DNA of 59,378 nucleotides from Clostridium sp. (GTDB taxonomy: Bacteria > Bacillota > Clostridia > Lachnospirales > Lachnospiraceae): positions 1-59,378 of the forward strand of contig JAMPEW010000016.1 in assembly GCA_023664775.1 (NCBI GenBank), given 5' to 3'. This document shows positions 37,369-46,896 of the stretch, piece by piece. The translations under genes and the position numbers were made by a program. Each line of letters starts with the position of its first letter. The stretch's first letter is position 1. A model generated the notes under the pieces. That model was not told the origin of the DNA. It ran no database searches and was given only the letters and a program-made list of their open reading frames with translations.

Positions 37369-38511
37369 TTACTTCCTTACATATCTTCTCAGCGTTCCAA
37401 GCAGTTCTTCAACTACCTGAACCGCATAGTCAACCTCCTCCATCGTGTTAAACTCAGAAAAGCTGAACCGAAGGGTGGATTCAAGGTATTCCTTTGGAAG
37501 CTCCATAGCAAGAAGCACATTGCTTACATGGGGCTTATTTGATGCACATGCCGAGCCTGCGGACACATATATGCCCTTTTCCTCAAGTGCATGAAGAAAA
37601 ACCTCCGCCCTTATGCCTACAATGCTTATGCTTGCAATATGCGGTGCCTCCCCACTGTTGGAAAAAACATTCTCAAGCTTCGTAACCTTATTGATAAAGC
37701 AATCCTTAAGCGCTCTCAGATGCCCTATTTTTTCCTCAAAATTCTTATATGCCAGCCCTGCCGCAAGTCCAAATCCTGCAATGGCAGGGACATTTTCCGT
37801 TCCCGAACGCATACCCTTTTGCTGTCCTCCACCGTATATAATCGGTCGTATCAGTACCCCGTCCTTTACATATAACATGCCTGACCCCTTGGGACCATGA
37901 ATTTTATGTCCACTGATTGAAAACAAATCCACGCCAAGCTGCTTAGGAGAAATTTCATATTTTCCGAATGCCTGCACGCCGTCCACATGAAAAAGGATAT
38001 CCTTATTGTACTCCTTAATAAGCCTCGAAATTTCGGCAATCGGCTGGACAGCACCGGTTTCATTATTTACATGCATGACCGACACAAGTATCGTGTCCTC
38101 CCTAAGCAAAGCACGAAGCTCCTCCATATCAACCTTTCCCAACGTATCAACTCCAACATAGCTTATGTCAAAGCCCTCCTTGCCGAGAAATTCCACAGTG
38201 GAAAGCACTGATGCATGCTCAACCTTCGTTGTAATGATATGCTTTCCTGCGCGCCTTTTCGCCATTGCCGCCCCTATGAGCGCCATGTTGTTGCTCTCCG
38301 TTCCCCCTGATGTAAAAATAATTTCCTTTTCCTTACATTTTAGCAGTCCTGCAAGTTCTGTCTTTGCCTCTTTTATGTAATTTTCCGCCGCAATCCCCTT
38401 CATGTGAAGCGAGGAGGGATTACCGTAATCCTTCTTCATAAGCCTAACCATAAGCTCCGTAACCTCACGATAAACGGAAGTTGTCGCCGCATTGTCAAAA
38501 TAGATTTCCAT
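37369..38511 (-). CDS. Cysteine desulfurase (NifS/IscS type)
   Basis: A 380-residue PLP-dependent enzyme that releases sulfur from cysteine as an enzyme-bound persulfide. It begins IYFDNAATTSVYREV, has FHVDGVQAFGK, the PLP-binding Lys in SISGHKIHGPKGSG and the sulfur-accepting Cys in VSAGSACASNKP. The order matches class V aminotransferases. It lies directly upstream of thiI in the operon and is its likely sulfur donor (NifZ/ThiI-type relay). A separate IscU is not present here. Confidence 0.95.
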   Translation of the reverse strand: MEIYFDNAATTSVYREVTELMVRLMKKDYGNPSSLHMKGIAAENYIKEAKTELAGLLKCKEKEIIFTSGGTESNNMALIGAAMAKRRAGKHIITTKVEHASVLSTVEFLGKEGFDISYVGVDTLGKVDMEELRALLREDTILVSVMHVNNETGAVQPIAEISRLIKEYNKDILFHVDGVQAFGKYEISPKQLGVDLFSISGHKIHGPKGSGMLYVKDGVLIRPIIYGGGQQKGMRSGTENVPAIAGFGLAAGLAYKNFEEKIGHLRALKDCFINKVTKLENVFSNSGEAPHIASISIVGIRAEVFLHALEEKGIYVSAGSACASNKPHVSNVLLAMELPKEYLESTLRFSFSEFNTMEEVDYAVQVVEELLGTLRRYVRK

Positions 38512-38562
38512 TATTTCACTCCAATTTTCCTAATATCGCCCACAGCTTATCAATTTGCAGAG

Positions 38563-39300
38563 CTAACCATCTATCTCAAACATAATGATTGAAAGCGCCG
38601 CAAGCCCTGCCGTTTCGGTTCTGAGTATCCTGCTGCCGAGCGAGATGGATTTTGCTCCCATGGAAACGGCAGCATCTGCCTCCTCATCTGCAAAGCCCCC
38701 TTCGGGTCCTATAAATATGCCAAGTGTTTTCTTGCCCTTTATGTCCTTGATAACGCGCCTTGCATATTCCATGCCCTTAGCATTTTCATAGGGCATGATG
38801 CACATGTCAAGATTTTTTGCATAGGAAAGCGCCTCCTGAAAGGACATAAACGGCATAACCCTTGGAATTACGCCTCTCCCTGACTGCTTTGCCGCCGAGG
38901 CCGCAATTGCATTATACCGTTCAAGCTTTTTTTCCTCTTTATTTTTTTCAATCCTTACCACAGTGCGCTTTGTAATGACAGGTACAATTTCAGATACCCC
39001 AAGCTCCACAGTCTTTTGTATGATAAGCTCAAGCTTATCCGATTTTGGCATTCCCTGAAATAAAATGATTTTTGTTTCAAGCTCTGCCGCATTTCTTGTG
39101 ACATCGCATATAACCGCAGTTACCCTGTCTTGTTCAATGCCTTCTATCCTGCATGTATAATCCGTTCCTGAGCCGTCGCCTACAATGATTTCATCCCCTG
39201 TTTTAAGCCGCAAAACATTTTTTATGTGATTTACGTCACTGCCCGTTATGGCAACCGCATTTCCCATTCCACTAAAATTTTCCACGTAAAATCTATGCAT
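38563..39300 (-). CDS. rsmE: 16S rRNA (uracil(1498)-N(3))-methyltransferase
   Basis: A 245-residue SPOUT-class methyltransferase. The N-terminal PUA-like domain starts MHRFYVENFSGMG and HIKNVLRLKTGDEI, and the knot domain has ILFQGMPKSDKLELIIQKTVELG, FIGPEGGFADEEAD and SLGSRILRTETAGLAAL, all diagnostic of RsmE. It methylates U1498 of 16S rRNA. It follows the MarR gene by 43 bases and precedes the cysteine desulfurase by 51, in the same direction. Confidence 0.96.
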   Translation of the reverse strand: MHRFYVENFSGMGNAVAITGSDVNHIKNVLRLKTGDEIIVGDGSGTDYTCRIEGIEQDRVTAVICDVTRNAAELETKIILFQGMPKSDKLELIIQKTVELGVSEIVPVITKRTVVRIEKNKEEKKLERYNAIAASAAKQSGRGVIPRVMPFMSFQEALSYAKNLDMCIMPYENAKGMEYARRVIKDIKGKKTLGIFIGPEGGFADEEADAAVSMGAKSISLGSRILRTETAGLAALSIIMFEIDG

Positions 39301-39343
39301 TCTGTATCTCCCAAAATAAAAGCTTATCCATTCCCTATATTAA

Positions 39344-39781
39344 TCAGCCCACAATACCATTTATGTTACTGCATATTTTTCTAAAAACAGCCTTCATTGT
39401 CTCCATTTCCTTCTCCGTAACGCCGTCAAATACACTTTTTTCAAGTGCCTCCTTGATTGTACAAACTTCCTTAATAATTGAGTTTGTGCTTTCCGAAACC
39501 TCAAGATTTTGCATTCTCAAATCATTTTCGTCCTGAGAAACAGTAATGTACCCTCTCTCCTTCAGGCGTTTTATGGATTGTGATATATGTCCCTTTGTAA
39601 ATATTTCCATGGAGGCTATATCCTTTGCCGTCCTCATATCCTTATATGTAGCAAGATAGATGATAATATCCATGTCTATCTTTCTTAAATCATACTTTTT
39701 CATCACAGTTTCAAGCTTGCGTTCATTTAGTTTTCTAAACTTGTTTAAGTTAATCATCATCAGTGATTCTATTTCCTGCAT
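39344..39781 (-). CDS. MarR family transcriptional regulator
   Basis: A 145-residue winged-helix regulator. The sequence YDLRKIDMDIIIYLATYKDMRTAKDIA, MEIFTKGHISQSIKRLKERGYI and SQDENDLRMQNLEVSE give the helix-turn-helix and wing of MarR proteins. N- and C-terminal helices form the dimer interface. A perfect palindrome, GTTTAAATTTAAAC, lies between its -10 and ribosome site, so it probably represses itself and perhaps the following rsmE-thiI genes. The ligand is unknown. Confidence 0.92.
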   Translation of the reverse strand: MQEIESLMMINLNKFRKLNERKLETVMKKYDLRKIDMDIIIYLATYKDMRTAKDIASMEIFTKGHISQSIKRLKERGYITVSQDENDLRMQNLEVSESTNSIIKEVCTIKEALEKSVFDGVTEKEMETMKAVFRKICSNINGIVG

Positions 39782-39803
39782 ATTTATCCCGCCCTTTAAA
39801 ATT

Positions 39804-39817
39804 GTTTAAATTTAAAC
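39804..39817. promoter_or_regulatory. Palindromic operator candidate for the MarR protein
   Basis: GTTTAAATTTAAAC is a perfect 14-bp palindrome placed just downstream of the marR -10. Its length and AT-rich nature are typical of MarR-family sites. Confidence 0.65.
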
Positions 39818-39824
39818 CGTAAAT

Positions 39825-39853
39825 ATTCTATACTTAAAAAAATAAGAAGTCAA
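39825..39853 (-). promoter_or_regulatory. Promoter of the marR-rsmE unit
   Basis: On the minus strand TTGACT and TAGAAT are spaced by 17 bases. Confidence 0.75.
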
Positions 39854-39862
39854 GCACCGTCA

Positions 39863-41092
39863 TTATTTAATTAAGCCCAGGGAGCATTTCCATCTCAAAA
39901 TTCTTTTTACAGACTGGTCTATGCGTTCCTCCGTTATCTCGCCATTTTCTATGGCAGAAAGCACAGCGTTGTACTGAAGCTTGTAATTTGTTGAAAGCAC
40001 CATGTCGTTACCTGCAAGAATGGCGACAACCACAGACTCCTCCTCATTAACAAACTTTGAAACGCCTCCCATCATAAGGTCATCCGTTATAATAACGCCG
40101 TCAAAAGCAAATTCATTTCTCAGCAATTCATGTATATATGGAGAAATTGATGCAGGATTTTCCGCATCCATACATTCAATAATATTGTGGCTTACCAAAA
40201 TACATTCCGCACCGGAATCGATACCTGAAGCAAATGGAAGAAAATCCTCATTTACAAAGGTTTCATAATCTCTCTTGTCATGTACGACGCTTTTGTGGGT
40301 GTCAGCATTGTTCCCATATCCCGGAAAATGCTTTAAAACACTTCCCATTCCACAGGAATTCATAACCTCAACAACAACGCTTACATACTCTGCCGTTTCC
40401 TCAGGAGAAACGCCAAAGCTTCTTAAATACATAAATTCCCCCCTGTTTAGGGAAATATCACAGACAGGCGCAAAATTAACATTGATGCCGTAGGATAAAA
40501 GCAGCTCTGACTTTTCCCTTGTATCTTCACGTATGGCGTCATAGCCGCCTGAATTATATAAATCCCTAGGCGACAAAAAGGCATGGTCGGAAAGTGCCGA
40601 ATATTTACTGAGTCGTATGACAGAGCCGCCCTCCTCGTCAACGCCTATCAAAAGCGGCACCTTTGACTTTTCCTGAAAAGCGGCAAGCTCCTCTCTCAAA
40701 CTGTCGGGACTTTCGCCGTTAAAATCACTGGCAAATAAAATAATTCCACCCACAGGATATTCCTCAAGAATACTCTCATTAAATCTGTTGTCATTTTTGA
40801 TAAAGAAAAGCTGTCCTACTTTTTCCTCTATTGTCATGGACTGCACCATTTCATTAATTTTTCTATCGTACAATCCAATAATAAGCGCATTCGTACTTAT
40901 AAAGGAGCCCTGAATGTCATGCTCCTTTGTGCTATCCGTTCCCGTAGCCGCTCCAATAACCGGTTCTGCAATAGCCGCAGGTGCAGGTGGCTCCTTTTCC
41001 TCAAGCTCTATAATAGATTCCAAAAAACCTGCTATGATGCCGACAACAAGCATAATGATGCATATTATGATTTTTTTGCCCTTCCCTATCAT
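39863..41092 (-). CDS. Glycoside hydrolase family 3 beta-N-acetylhexosaminidase
   Basis: A 409-residue NagZ-like enzyme carrying an N-terminal membrane anchor (IIICIIMLVVGIIAGFLES) and a Pro/Ala/Thr linker before the catalytic barrel. VGQLFFI, VPLLIGVDEEGGSVIRLS and the loop KHFPGYGNNADTHKS, which holds the catalytic Asp/His dyad, are typical. The nucleophile Asp is in IITDDLMMGG. It should remove N-acetylglucosamine from peptidoglycan or glycans outside the cell, unlike the cytosolic NagZ of Gram-negatives. It follows purL by 30 bases. GGGAGG precedes the ATG. Confidence 0.93.
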   Translation of the reverse strand: MIGKGKKIIICIIMLVVGIIAGFLESIIELEEKEPPAPAAIAEPVIGAATGTDSTKEHDIQGSFISTNALIIGLYDRKINEMVQSMTIEEKVGQLFFIKNDNRFNESILEEYPVGGIILFASDFNGESPDSLREELAAFQEKSKVPLLIGVDEEGGSVIRLSKYSALSDHAFLSPRDLYNSGGYDAIREDTREKSELLLSYGINVNFAPVCDISLNRGEFMYLRSFGVSPEETAEYVSVVVEVMNSCGMGSVLKHFPGYGNNADTHKSVVHDKRDYETFVNEDFLPFASGIDSGAECILVSHNIIECMDAENPASISPYIHELLRNEFAFDGVIITDDLMMGGVSKFVNEEESVVVAILAGNDMVLSTNYKLQYNAVLSAIENGEITEERIDQSVKRILRWKCSLGLIK

Positions 41093-41122
41093 AGCAGGCC
41101 TCCCAAATACATGTTTAAATTG

Positions 41123-44100
41123 TTATGAATAATAACAAACTCCTGATTCAAATATCTGCTGATCCTTCTCACCAAATATATTGATTGATACGGCTTCTCC
41201 CTTTCTTTCAGAGTGTGCCATTTTACCGTATACCCTTCCGTCAGGACTCGTTATTCCCTCTATGGCATAGTATGAACCATTTATGTTATAATACTCATCC
41301 ATTGTAGGATTTCCGTCAACATCTACATATTGTGTGGCAACCTGTCCATTCTCAAACAGCTTTTTTATCCATGCGTCATCCGCAACAAAACGTCCCTCGC
41401 CGTGGGATATCGGCACTGCATAAACGCCTCCAAGCTTCGCCTTAGAAAGCCACGGGCTTTTATTTGATACAACCTTTGTGTAAACCATTTTTGACTGATG
41501 ACGTCCGATGCTGTTCATGGAAAGTGTCGGGGACTCCTCAGTCTGCGGCATTATTTTACCATACGGAACAAGTCCCAGCTTAATAAGTGCCTGAAAGCCG
41601 TTGCATATTCCAAGTGCAAGCCCGTCCCTTTCATTTAAAAGCTTCATAACAGCATCTGAAATTTTTGCATTTCTGAATGCCGCCGCAATAAATTTAGCTG
41701 AACCCTCCGGCTCATCACCTGCAGAAAAGCCGCCTGGGAACATAATAATCTGACTATCCGCTATGGCTTTTGTAAAGGCATCTACTGAATCCCTAATATC
41801 CTGTGCATTCTGGTTTTTAAATACAATCGTCTGAACCTCAGCCCCTGCATGTTCAAATGCTTTTTGCGAATCATACTCGCAGTTTGTACCGGGGAATACA
41901 GGAATAAATACCCTTGGCTTTGCAACCTTGTTTTTCGCAACAAGAATACTTCCCGCATCAAAAATACCTGTTTTAACAATTCCATTTTCGATTTTAAGGC
42001 TTTCGTCAATTTCGTCATTTTGGCAAACGCCTGATTCAGTAGGGAATACCTTTTCCAATGTGCGTGTCCATGCGGCTAAAGCCTCAGCGCCCGATATGGA
42101 AACAGAGCCGTAAACAAATTTATCATCATCGGTTACCGTTCCTATCGTCTTGACATCAAGTCCAAGCGCCGCAATGTCAGAGGCTTTTACCTCAAGTATG
42201 ATTGCACCATAGGATTTTTCATAGAGCTCATCTTTTGAAACAGCCTCGTCTATCCTGACGCCGAGCCTGTTTCCAAACGCCATTTTGCTTACTGCCTCTA
42301 TGATTCCACCAAAGCCTACTGCATATGCAGATTTTACAAGCCCTGATTTTACTGCCTGATAAAGCCTGCCGTATTTGTCAAGCGCATCCCCATAATCAGG
42401 CATATCATATTCATCCTTGTTAATATCAAGCTTGACAAGCATATTTCCTGCCTGCTTCAGCTCTGTTGTAATCACATTTTTATAGCTGTCCACATCCACT
42501 GCAAATGACACAAGCGTCGGTGGAACATCTATGTCATTAAAGGAGCCTGACATGGAGTCCTTGCCTCCGATGGAAGGAAGTCCAAGTCCAAGCTGGGCGG
42601 AATATGCGCCAAGCAATGCAGCAAGAGGCTGTCCCCATCTGTAAGGATCCTCGCCAAGCCTCTTAAAATATTCCTGAAATGTAAGTCTTATTTTACTGAC
42701 ATCACCACCTGATGCAGCTATCTTTGCAACAGAGACAAGCACTGCATATACTGCACCGTGATATGGGCTCCACGTGGAAAGATACGGGTCAAAACCATAG
42801 CTCATCATTGTTACCGTATCTGTCCTGCCTTTAAGCACAGGAAGCTTTGCAACCATTGTCTGTGTAGGGGAAAGCTGATATTTGCCGCCATAAGGCATTG
42901 TGACCGTTCCCGCTCCTATGGAAGAATCAAACATCTCCACAAGACCCTTTTGTGAGCAGACATTTAAATCTGCCAATGTATCAAGCCAAAGCTTCTTTAT
43001 GTCTGACGCATCCTTCTTTTCCTCAAAATATTTATTTTTATCATCAGGAACGCAAACCTTTACGTCCGTTTCCTGATGTGCTCCGTTTGTGTTAAGAAAT
43101 GCCCTTGAGAGATTTACAATTTCCTTTCCCCGCCAGCAAAGCACAAGCCTCGGCTCCTCGGTTACAACTGCAACCTGCACAGCCTCAAGGTTTTCGTCAT
43201 TTGCATACTTCATCATCAAAGCAACGTCAGCAGGGTCTACCACGATTGCCATACGCTCCTGCGATTCAGATATCGCAAGCTCCGTTCCGTCAAGACCTGC
43301 GTACTTTTTAGGCACCTTATCAAGGTCAACCCGAAGTCCGTCTGCAAGCTCGCCAATTGCAACAGATACGCCTCCTGCTCCAAAGTCATTACATTTCTTT
43401 ATGAGCGAAGCGACCTCCTCACGTCTGAACAATCTCTGGATTTTACGCTCTGTCGGTGCATTTCCTTTCTGAACCTCAGCTCCACATGTGTCGATGGAGC
43501 TTTCCGTATGTGCCTTTGAGGAGCCTGTTGCACCTCCGCATCCATCACGTCCCGTACGACCTCCAAGAAGAATAATAATATCGCCCGGGTCAGAGTTAAG
43601 CCTTTTTACGCACCTTCTTGGCGCTGCTCCCATAACTGCGCCTATCTCCATTCTCTTTGCCACATAGTCAGGGTGATAAACCTCATTTACATGCCCCGTT
43701 GCAAGACCAATCTGATTTCCATAGGAGGAATATCCCTTGGCGGCAACGGTAACTATTTTTCTTTGTGGAAGCTTACCCTTAATGGTATCCTTCAGGGACA
43801 CTGTAGGGTCTGCCGCACCGGTAACACGCATAGCTTGATAAACGTATGCACGTCCCGAAAGCGGATCTCTTATGGCGCCGCCCAAGCATGTGGCAGCCCC
43901 GCCAAAAGGTTCTATTTCAGTCGGGTGGTTGTGTGTTTCATTTTTAAAGCTCACAAGCCATTCCTCAGTTTTACCGTCAATTTCAACAGGAACAACAATT
44001 GAACATGCGTTGATTTCATCCGATACCTCCATGTCCTCAAGCTTGCCCGCCGCACGAAGCTCCTTCATTGCCATAAGCGCAATATCCATAAGGCATACAA

Positions 44101-44920
44101 ACTTATCGTCACGCCCCTTGTACATTTCGGAGGACGCATTCACATATCTGTCATAGGTACTGCTTAAAAGTTCATTATAATAGCCCTCATCAAAGCTTAC
44201 ATTTTTAAGCTCCGTTGAAAATGTCGTGTGACGGCAATGATCAGACCAATACGTGTCAAGCACCCTTATCTCAGTCATGGACGGATCTCTTTTTTCCTCA
44301 TTTTTAAAATAGCCTTGTATATGGAGAAAATCCTTAAAGGTCATGGCAAGTCCAAGAGATTGATAAAGCTCTTTAAGCCGATCCTCCGCCATATCTTTAA
44401 ACCCTTCAAATATCATAACGTCCGCAGGCTCATCAAACTCCGTAACAAGCGTATCAGGCTTTTCATCCCCTGTGATTCTGGAATCAACGGGATTTACCAC
44501 ATACTCCTTTATTGCCTCAAGCTGCTCCTCTGAAAGCCCATGCATATCAACAATGATAATATATGTGGTTGCCGACCTGATAATCGGATTGGACTCCTCG
44601 TCCAAAAGCTTTATGCACTGCTCGGCAGAGTCTGCCCTCTGGTCAAACTGTCCCGGAAGATACTCCTGTGAAAAGGTATAAAAGCCCTGTGTCACCGGAA
44701 AATGCTCCTCATATATATCATCAAGGGGCGGCTCTGAAAAAACAGTAACCTTTGCTTTTTCATAGGTTTCATCAGATACGCCCTCCATATCGTACCGCAC
44801 AAGAATCCTTACGCCGTCAACCTTTATGCCGAGATAATCCTTTATCTCCTGCTTAAGCTCGCCTGCTTTTACGGCATAATCCGCCTTCTTCTCAACATAA
44901 ATTCTTCTAACCTTGCTCAT
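41123..44920 (-). CDS. purL: Phosphoribosylformylglycinamidine synthase (single-chain)
   Basis: A 1,265-residue enzyme that turns FGAR to FGAM with glutamine and ATP in purine synthesis. It combines the N-terminal PurS-like segment, two AIR-synthase-like ATP-binding domains (DHCRHTTFSTEL; FKNETHNHPTEIEPFGGAATCLGG; TGRDGCGGATGSSKAHTE) and a C-terminal class I glutamine amidotransferase with the Cys in LALGICNGFQALIKLG and His in PISHGEGRF. This large form is the clostridial-type variant, distinct from the split PurS/Q/L. AAGGAGGACAGCC precedes the ATG. Confidence 0.98.
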   Translation of the reverse strand: MSKVRRIYVEKKADYAVKAGELKQEIKDYLGIKVDGVRILVRYDMEGVSDETYEKAKVTVFSEPPLDDIYEEHFPVTQGFYTFSQEYLPGQFDQRADSAEQCIKLLDEESNPIIRSATTYIIIVDMHGLSEEQLEAIKEYVVNPVDSRITGDEKPDTLVTEFDEPADVMIFEGFKDMAEDRLKELYQSLGLAMTFKDFLHIQGYFKNEEKRDPSMTEIRVLDTYWSDHCRHTTFSTELKNVSFDEGYYNELLSSTYDRYVNASSEMYKGRDDKFVCLMDIALMAMKELRAAGKLEDMEVSDEINACSIVVPVEIDGKTEEWLVSFKNETHNHPTEIEPFGGAATCLGGAIRDPLSGRAYVYQAMRVTGAADPTVSLKDTIKGKLPQRKIVTVAAKGYSSYGNQIGLATGHVNEVYHPDYVAKRMEIGAVMGAAPRRCVKRLNSDPGDIIILLGGRTGRDGCGGATGSSKAHTESSIDTCGAEVQKGNAPTERKIQRLFRREEVASLIKKCNDFGAGGVSVAIGELADGLRVDLDKVPKKYAGLDGTELAISESQERMAIVVDPADVALMMKYANDENLEAVQVAVVTEEPRLVLCWRGKEIVNLSRAFLNTNGAHQETDVKVCVPDDKNKYFEEKKDASDIKKLWLDTLADLNVCSQKGLVEMFDSSIGAGTVTMPYGGKYQLSPTQTMVAKLPVLKGRTDTVTMMSYGFDPYLSTWSPYHGAVYAVLVSVAKIAASGGDVSKIRLTFQEYFKRLGEDPYRWGQPLAALLGAYSAQLGLGLPSIGGKDSMSGSFNDIDVPPTLVSFAVDVDSYKNVITTELKQAGNMLVKLDINKDEYDMPDYGDALDKYGRLYQAVKSGLVKSAYAVGFGGIIEAVSKMAFGNRLGVRIDEAVSKDELYEKSYGAIILEVKASDIAALGLDVKTIGTVTDDDKFVYGSVSISGAEALAAWTRTLEKVFPTESGVCQNDEIDESLKIENGIVKTGIFDAGSILVAKNKVAKPRVFIPVFPGTNCEYDSQKAFEHAGAEVQTIVFKNQNAQDIRDSVDAFTKAIADSQIIMFPGGFSAGDEPEGSAKFIAAAFRNAKISDAVMKLLNERDGLALGICNGFQALIKLGLVPYGKIMPQTEESPTLSMNSIGRHQSKMVYTKVVSNKSPWLSKAKLGGVYAVPISHGEGRFVADDAWIKKLFENGQVATQYVDVDGNPTMDEYYNINGSYYAIEGITSPDGRVYGKMAHSERKGEAVSINIFGEKDQQIFESGVCYYS

Positions 44921-44967
44921 GGCTGTCCTCCTTATTTAACCACCGCGCACAAATATTTGACCTGCGG

Positions 44968-45903
44968 CTATTGATGCATTCTTCTTATTATTTTATATAT
45001 CACCACATTTTGAAACACCATCGGCGCATCCTGGACAAAAAATGTGATTCCGTCCGTAGGCGCAATAATTTCAGCTTTTACCGTTCCGTCCATAGGATTT
45101 ACAATTTCGGCAAGGCGCTGTCCACGCTTAACCTCCTGATTAATTCCTACAAGCTTTCTGAAAAAGCCTGCCTCATCAGCCTTGACCGATACAAGCTCGC
45201 TTTCTTTCAGTGTTGTGGAAATAAATCCACCATGGCAGTCATATTTTATGATGCCCATTCTTGTGAGAAACCGTAAAACCGAGGAAACTGCCATATGGGC
45301 GCTCTCATCATCTATTATATCAGTCGTGGACGAATATACCGAAAATGCCTGCGCCCCCTTCTTCTGCCAATTATAGTTGAGGGTCACTGTATCAAATGCC
45401 CTGTTCATGCCCGTAATAACATATGGCATTCCAAACAGATTTGCAAGGCTTGTACTCTCATTGCCCGTTACCATCATCCTTACATGGGGTATCGACCTGC
45501 CCTCAAGATAAAAGCTTGCAAACTGTATGCCATAAGAATAATTTTTCACCCTGTTTAAAAGTGCGGCTGCAATCCTGCTTGTGGCAGGTCCCTTTGGATT
45601 TCCGGGAAACGACCTGTTTATATCCGAATCATCCGATATCCATTTTGTTTTTTTGGCATTCATGGAGCCGTAATTTAATGTTGGAATAAGAAGTATCTCC
45701 TTTCCAGATACAATATCTCCCTGTGCTTCAAGCTCACCAAGCTTTTTTGCAAGCAGGGAGCATATATAAAGCTGCTGGTACTCATTTCCCCGCATTGCGC
45801 CAACAATACATGCTGCCTTTTCGCCCTTTCCATATGAATATCCATGTATGACATACTCCCCACGAAAGGCTGTATTCATGGAGAAAATAACTTCCTTATT
45901 CAT
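44968..45903 (-). CDS. Aspartoacylase/AstE-like protein, metal ligands lost
   Basis: The preferred start is the ATG at 45903 with AGGTGG upstream, giving 311 residues. The fold is that of the succinylglutamate desuccinylase/aspartoacylase (M14-like) family, with the C-terminal biotinyl-like domain (AEIVNPMDGTVKAEIIAPTDGI). The N-terminal HxxE motif reads MRGNE, so the first zinc ligand His is Arg38. The DxH region reads GIQFASF, so the second His is also absent. It therefore looks catalytically inactive. Its start overlaps the stop of the paralogous gene upstream (ATGAATAA). Confidence 0.8.
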   Translation of the reverse strand: MNKEVIFSMNTAFRGEYVIHGYSYGKGEKAACIVGAMRGNEYQQLYICSLLAKKLGELEAQGDIVSGKEILLIPTLNYGSMNAKKTKWISDDSDINRSFPGNPKGPATSRIAAALLNRVKNYSYGIQFASFYLEGRSIPHVRMMVTGNESTSLANLFGMPYVITGMNRAFDTVTLNYNWQKKGAQAFSVYSSTTDIIDDESAHMAVSSVLRFLTRMGIIKYDCHGGFISTTLKESELVSVKADEAGFFRKLVGINQEVKRGQRLAEIVNPMDGTVKAEIIAPTDGITFFVQDAPMVFQNVVIYKIIRRMHQ

Positions 45904-46837
45904 CAGCTTCACCACCTAATATACGGGCAATCAAAGAGCCCTCCTCTATAACCGGATAATCACGCAGGGAGCATATAATTCCATCATTGCCTGCCGTTAT
46001 AATTTCCTCCACTGAGCCGGTAATTACATTTACGATTGTGCCGATTGTATCCTGCTTGCCAACCCTGTCAAATATTGAAACCTCAGGAATGAAAATGCCA
46101 CTGCTCTCCGCATTTATGTAGCTTACATCCTTATCATAAACAATCCGTGAAGGACCCGTTTCGGACACAGCTCCATTCCATATCCCCATTTCCTTCATAA
46201 CCACGAACAATCCATCCACGATTTTATTACAGTATTCCTGGTCAATACGGTATGCAACGCCCGATTCCACAACCATTGCCTTTACGCCCACGTTATTGAG
46301 GGCATATGCCAGGCTTCCGTTTAAAACAGATGTACTCGGATGCACCCATACCATATCAAGCCCGATTTTTTCAGCGTAATCAAGAAGCCCGTCAGCACCG
46401 TTTGCATTTATTCTTACCTGTGGTATTTCATGAATGTGAAGATTACTGGAATGTATATCAACACAAAGATCAGCACCCTTTATATCATCAAATACACAAG
46501 ATGCCGTATATTCTCCCAATGCGCCCGACCTGGAGCCCGGGAAAATCACATTCATATCCATTCCTGAGCCTGGGATTTCCCTTGTTTTGGAATCAAGTCC
46601 CATAGGATTGAGGCTTGGATATACATCTACAATTCCACTCAGCTTATCAAAATCAGATTTTATCCTTTTTATAACCTGATAGCATATGTACTGTCCCTGC
46701 AATTCGTCACCGTACATGCCTGACACGATACATATTCTCTTTTCATCTCCATGAAGAAAATCCGGTGCAAGGCGGTTCTTTTTTATTTTTATTTCCTCCT
46801 CCACCATAAGATCAACGGAAACAACTGTCTCAATCAT
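45896..46837 (-). CDS. Aspartoacylase/AstE-like protein (paralogue)
   Basis: A 313-residue member of the same M14-like family. The HxxE motif reads MYGDE with Tyr42 in place of the His, Glu45 is kept and the second His is present in DIHSSN near residue 129. The C-terminal domain (GIFIPEVSIFDRVGKQDTIGTI) is conserved. It may bind metal weakly or use altered chemistry. It is encoded just upstream of its more degenerate paralogue, with coupled translation, which suggests a heterodimer. The pair leads into purL. Confidence 0.82.
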   Translation of the reverse strand: MIETVVSVDLMVEEEIKIKKNRLAPDFLHGDEKRICIVSGMYGDELQGQYICYQVIKRIKSDFDKLSGIVDVYPSLNPMGLDSKTREIPGSGMDMNVIFPGSRSGALGEYTASCVFDDIKGADLCVDIHSSNLHIHEIPQVRINANGADGLLDYAEKIGLDMVWVHPSTSVLNGSLAYALNNVGVKAMVVESGVAYRIDQEYCNKIVDGLFVVMKEMGIWNGAVSETGPSRIVYDKDVSYINAESSGIFIPEVSIFDRVGKQDTIGTIVNVITGSVEEIITAGNDGIICSLRDYPVIEEGSLIARILGGEADE

Positions 46838-46854
46838 ATCTAACTCCTATGAAA

Positions 46855-46886
46855 GGGCTGTGGCACAAGTCCTGCTACCACAGCCC
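46855..46886 (-). terminator. Terminator between cheY and the aspartoacylase pair
   Basis: A perfect 9-bp stem GGGCTGTGG and CCACAGCCC around a 14-base loop, 10 bases past the cheY stop. The minus-strand T-run is short (TTTC), and the plus strand has a longer one. Confidence 0.7.
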
Positions 46887-46896
46887 CATTTATTTT

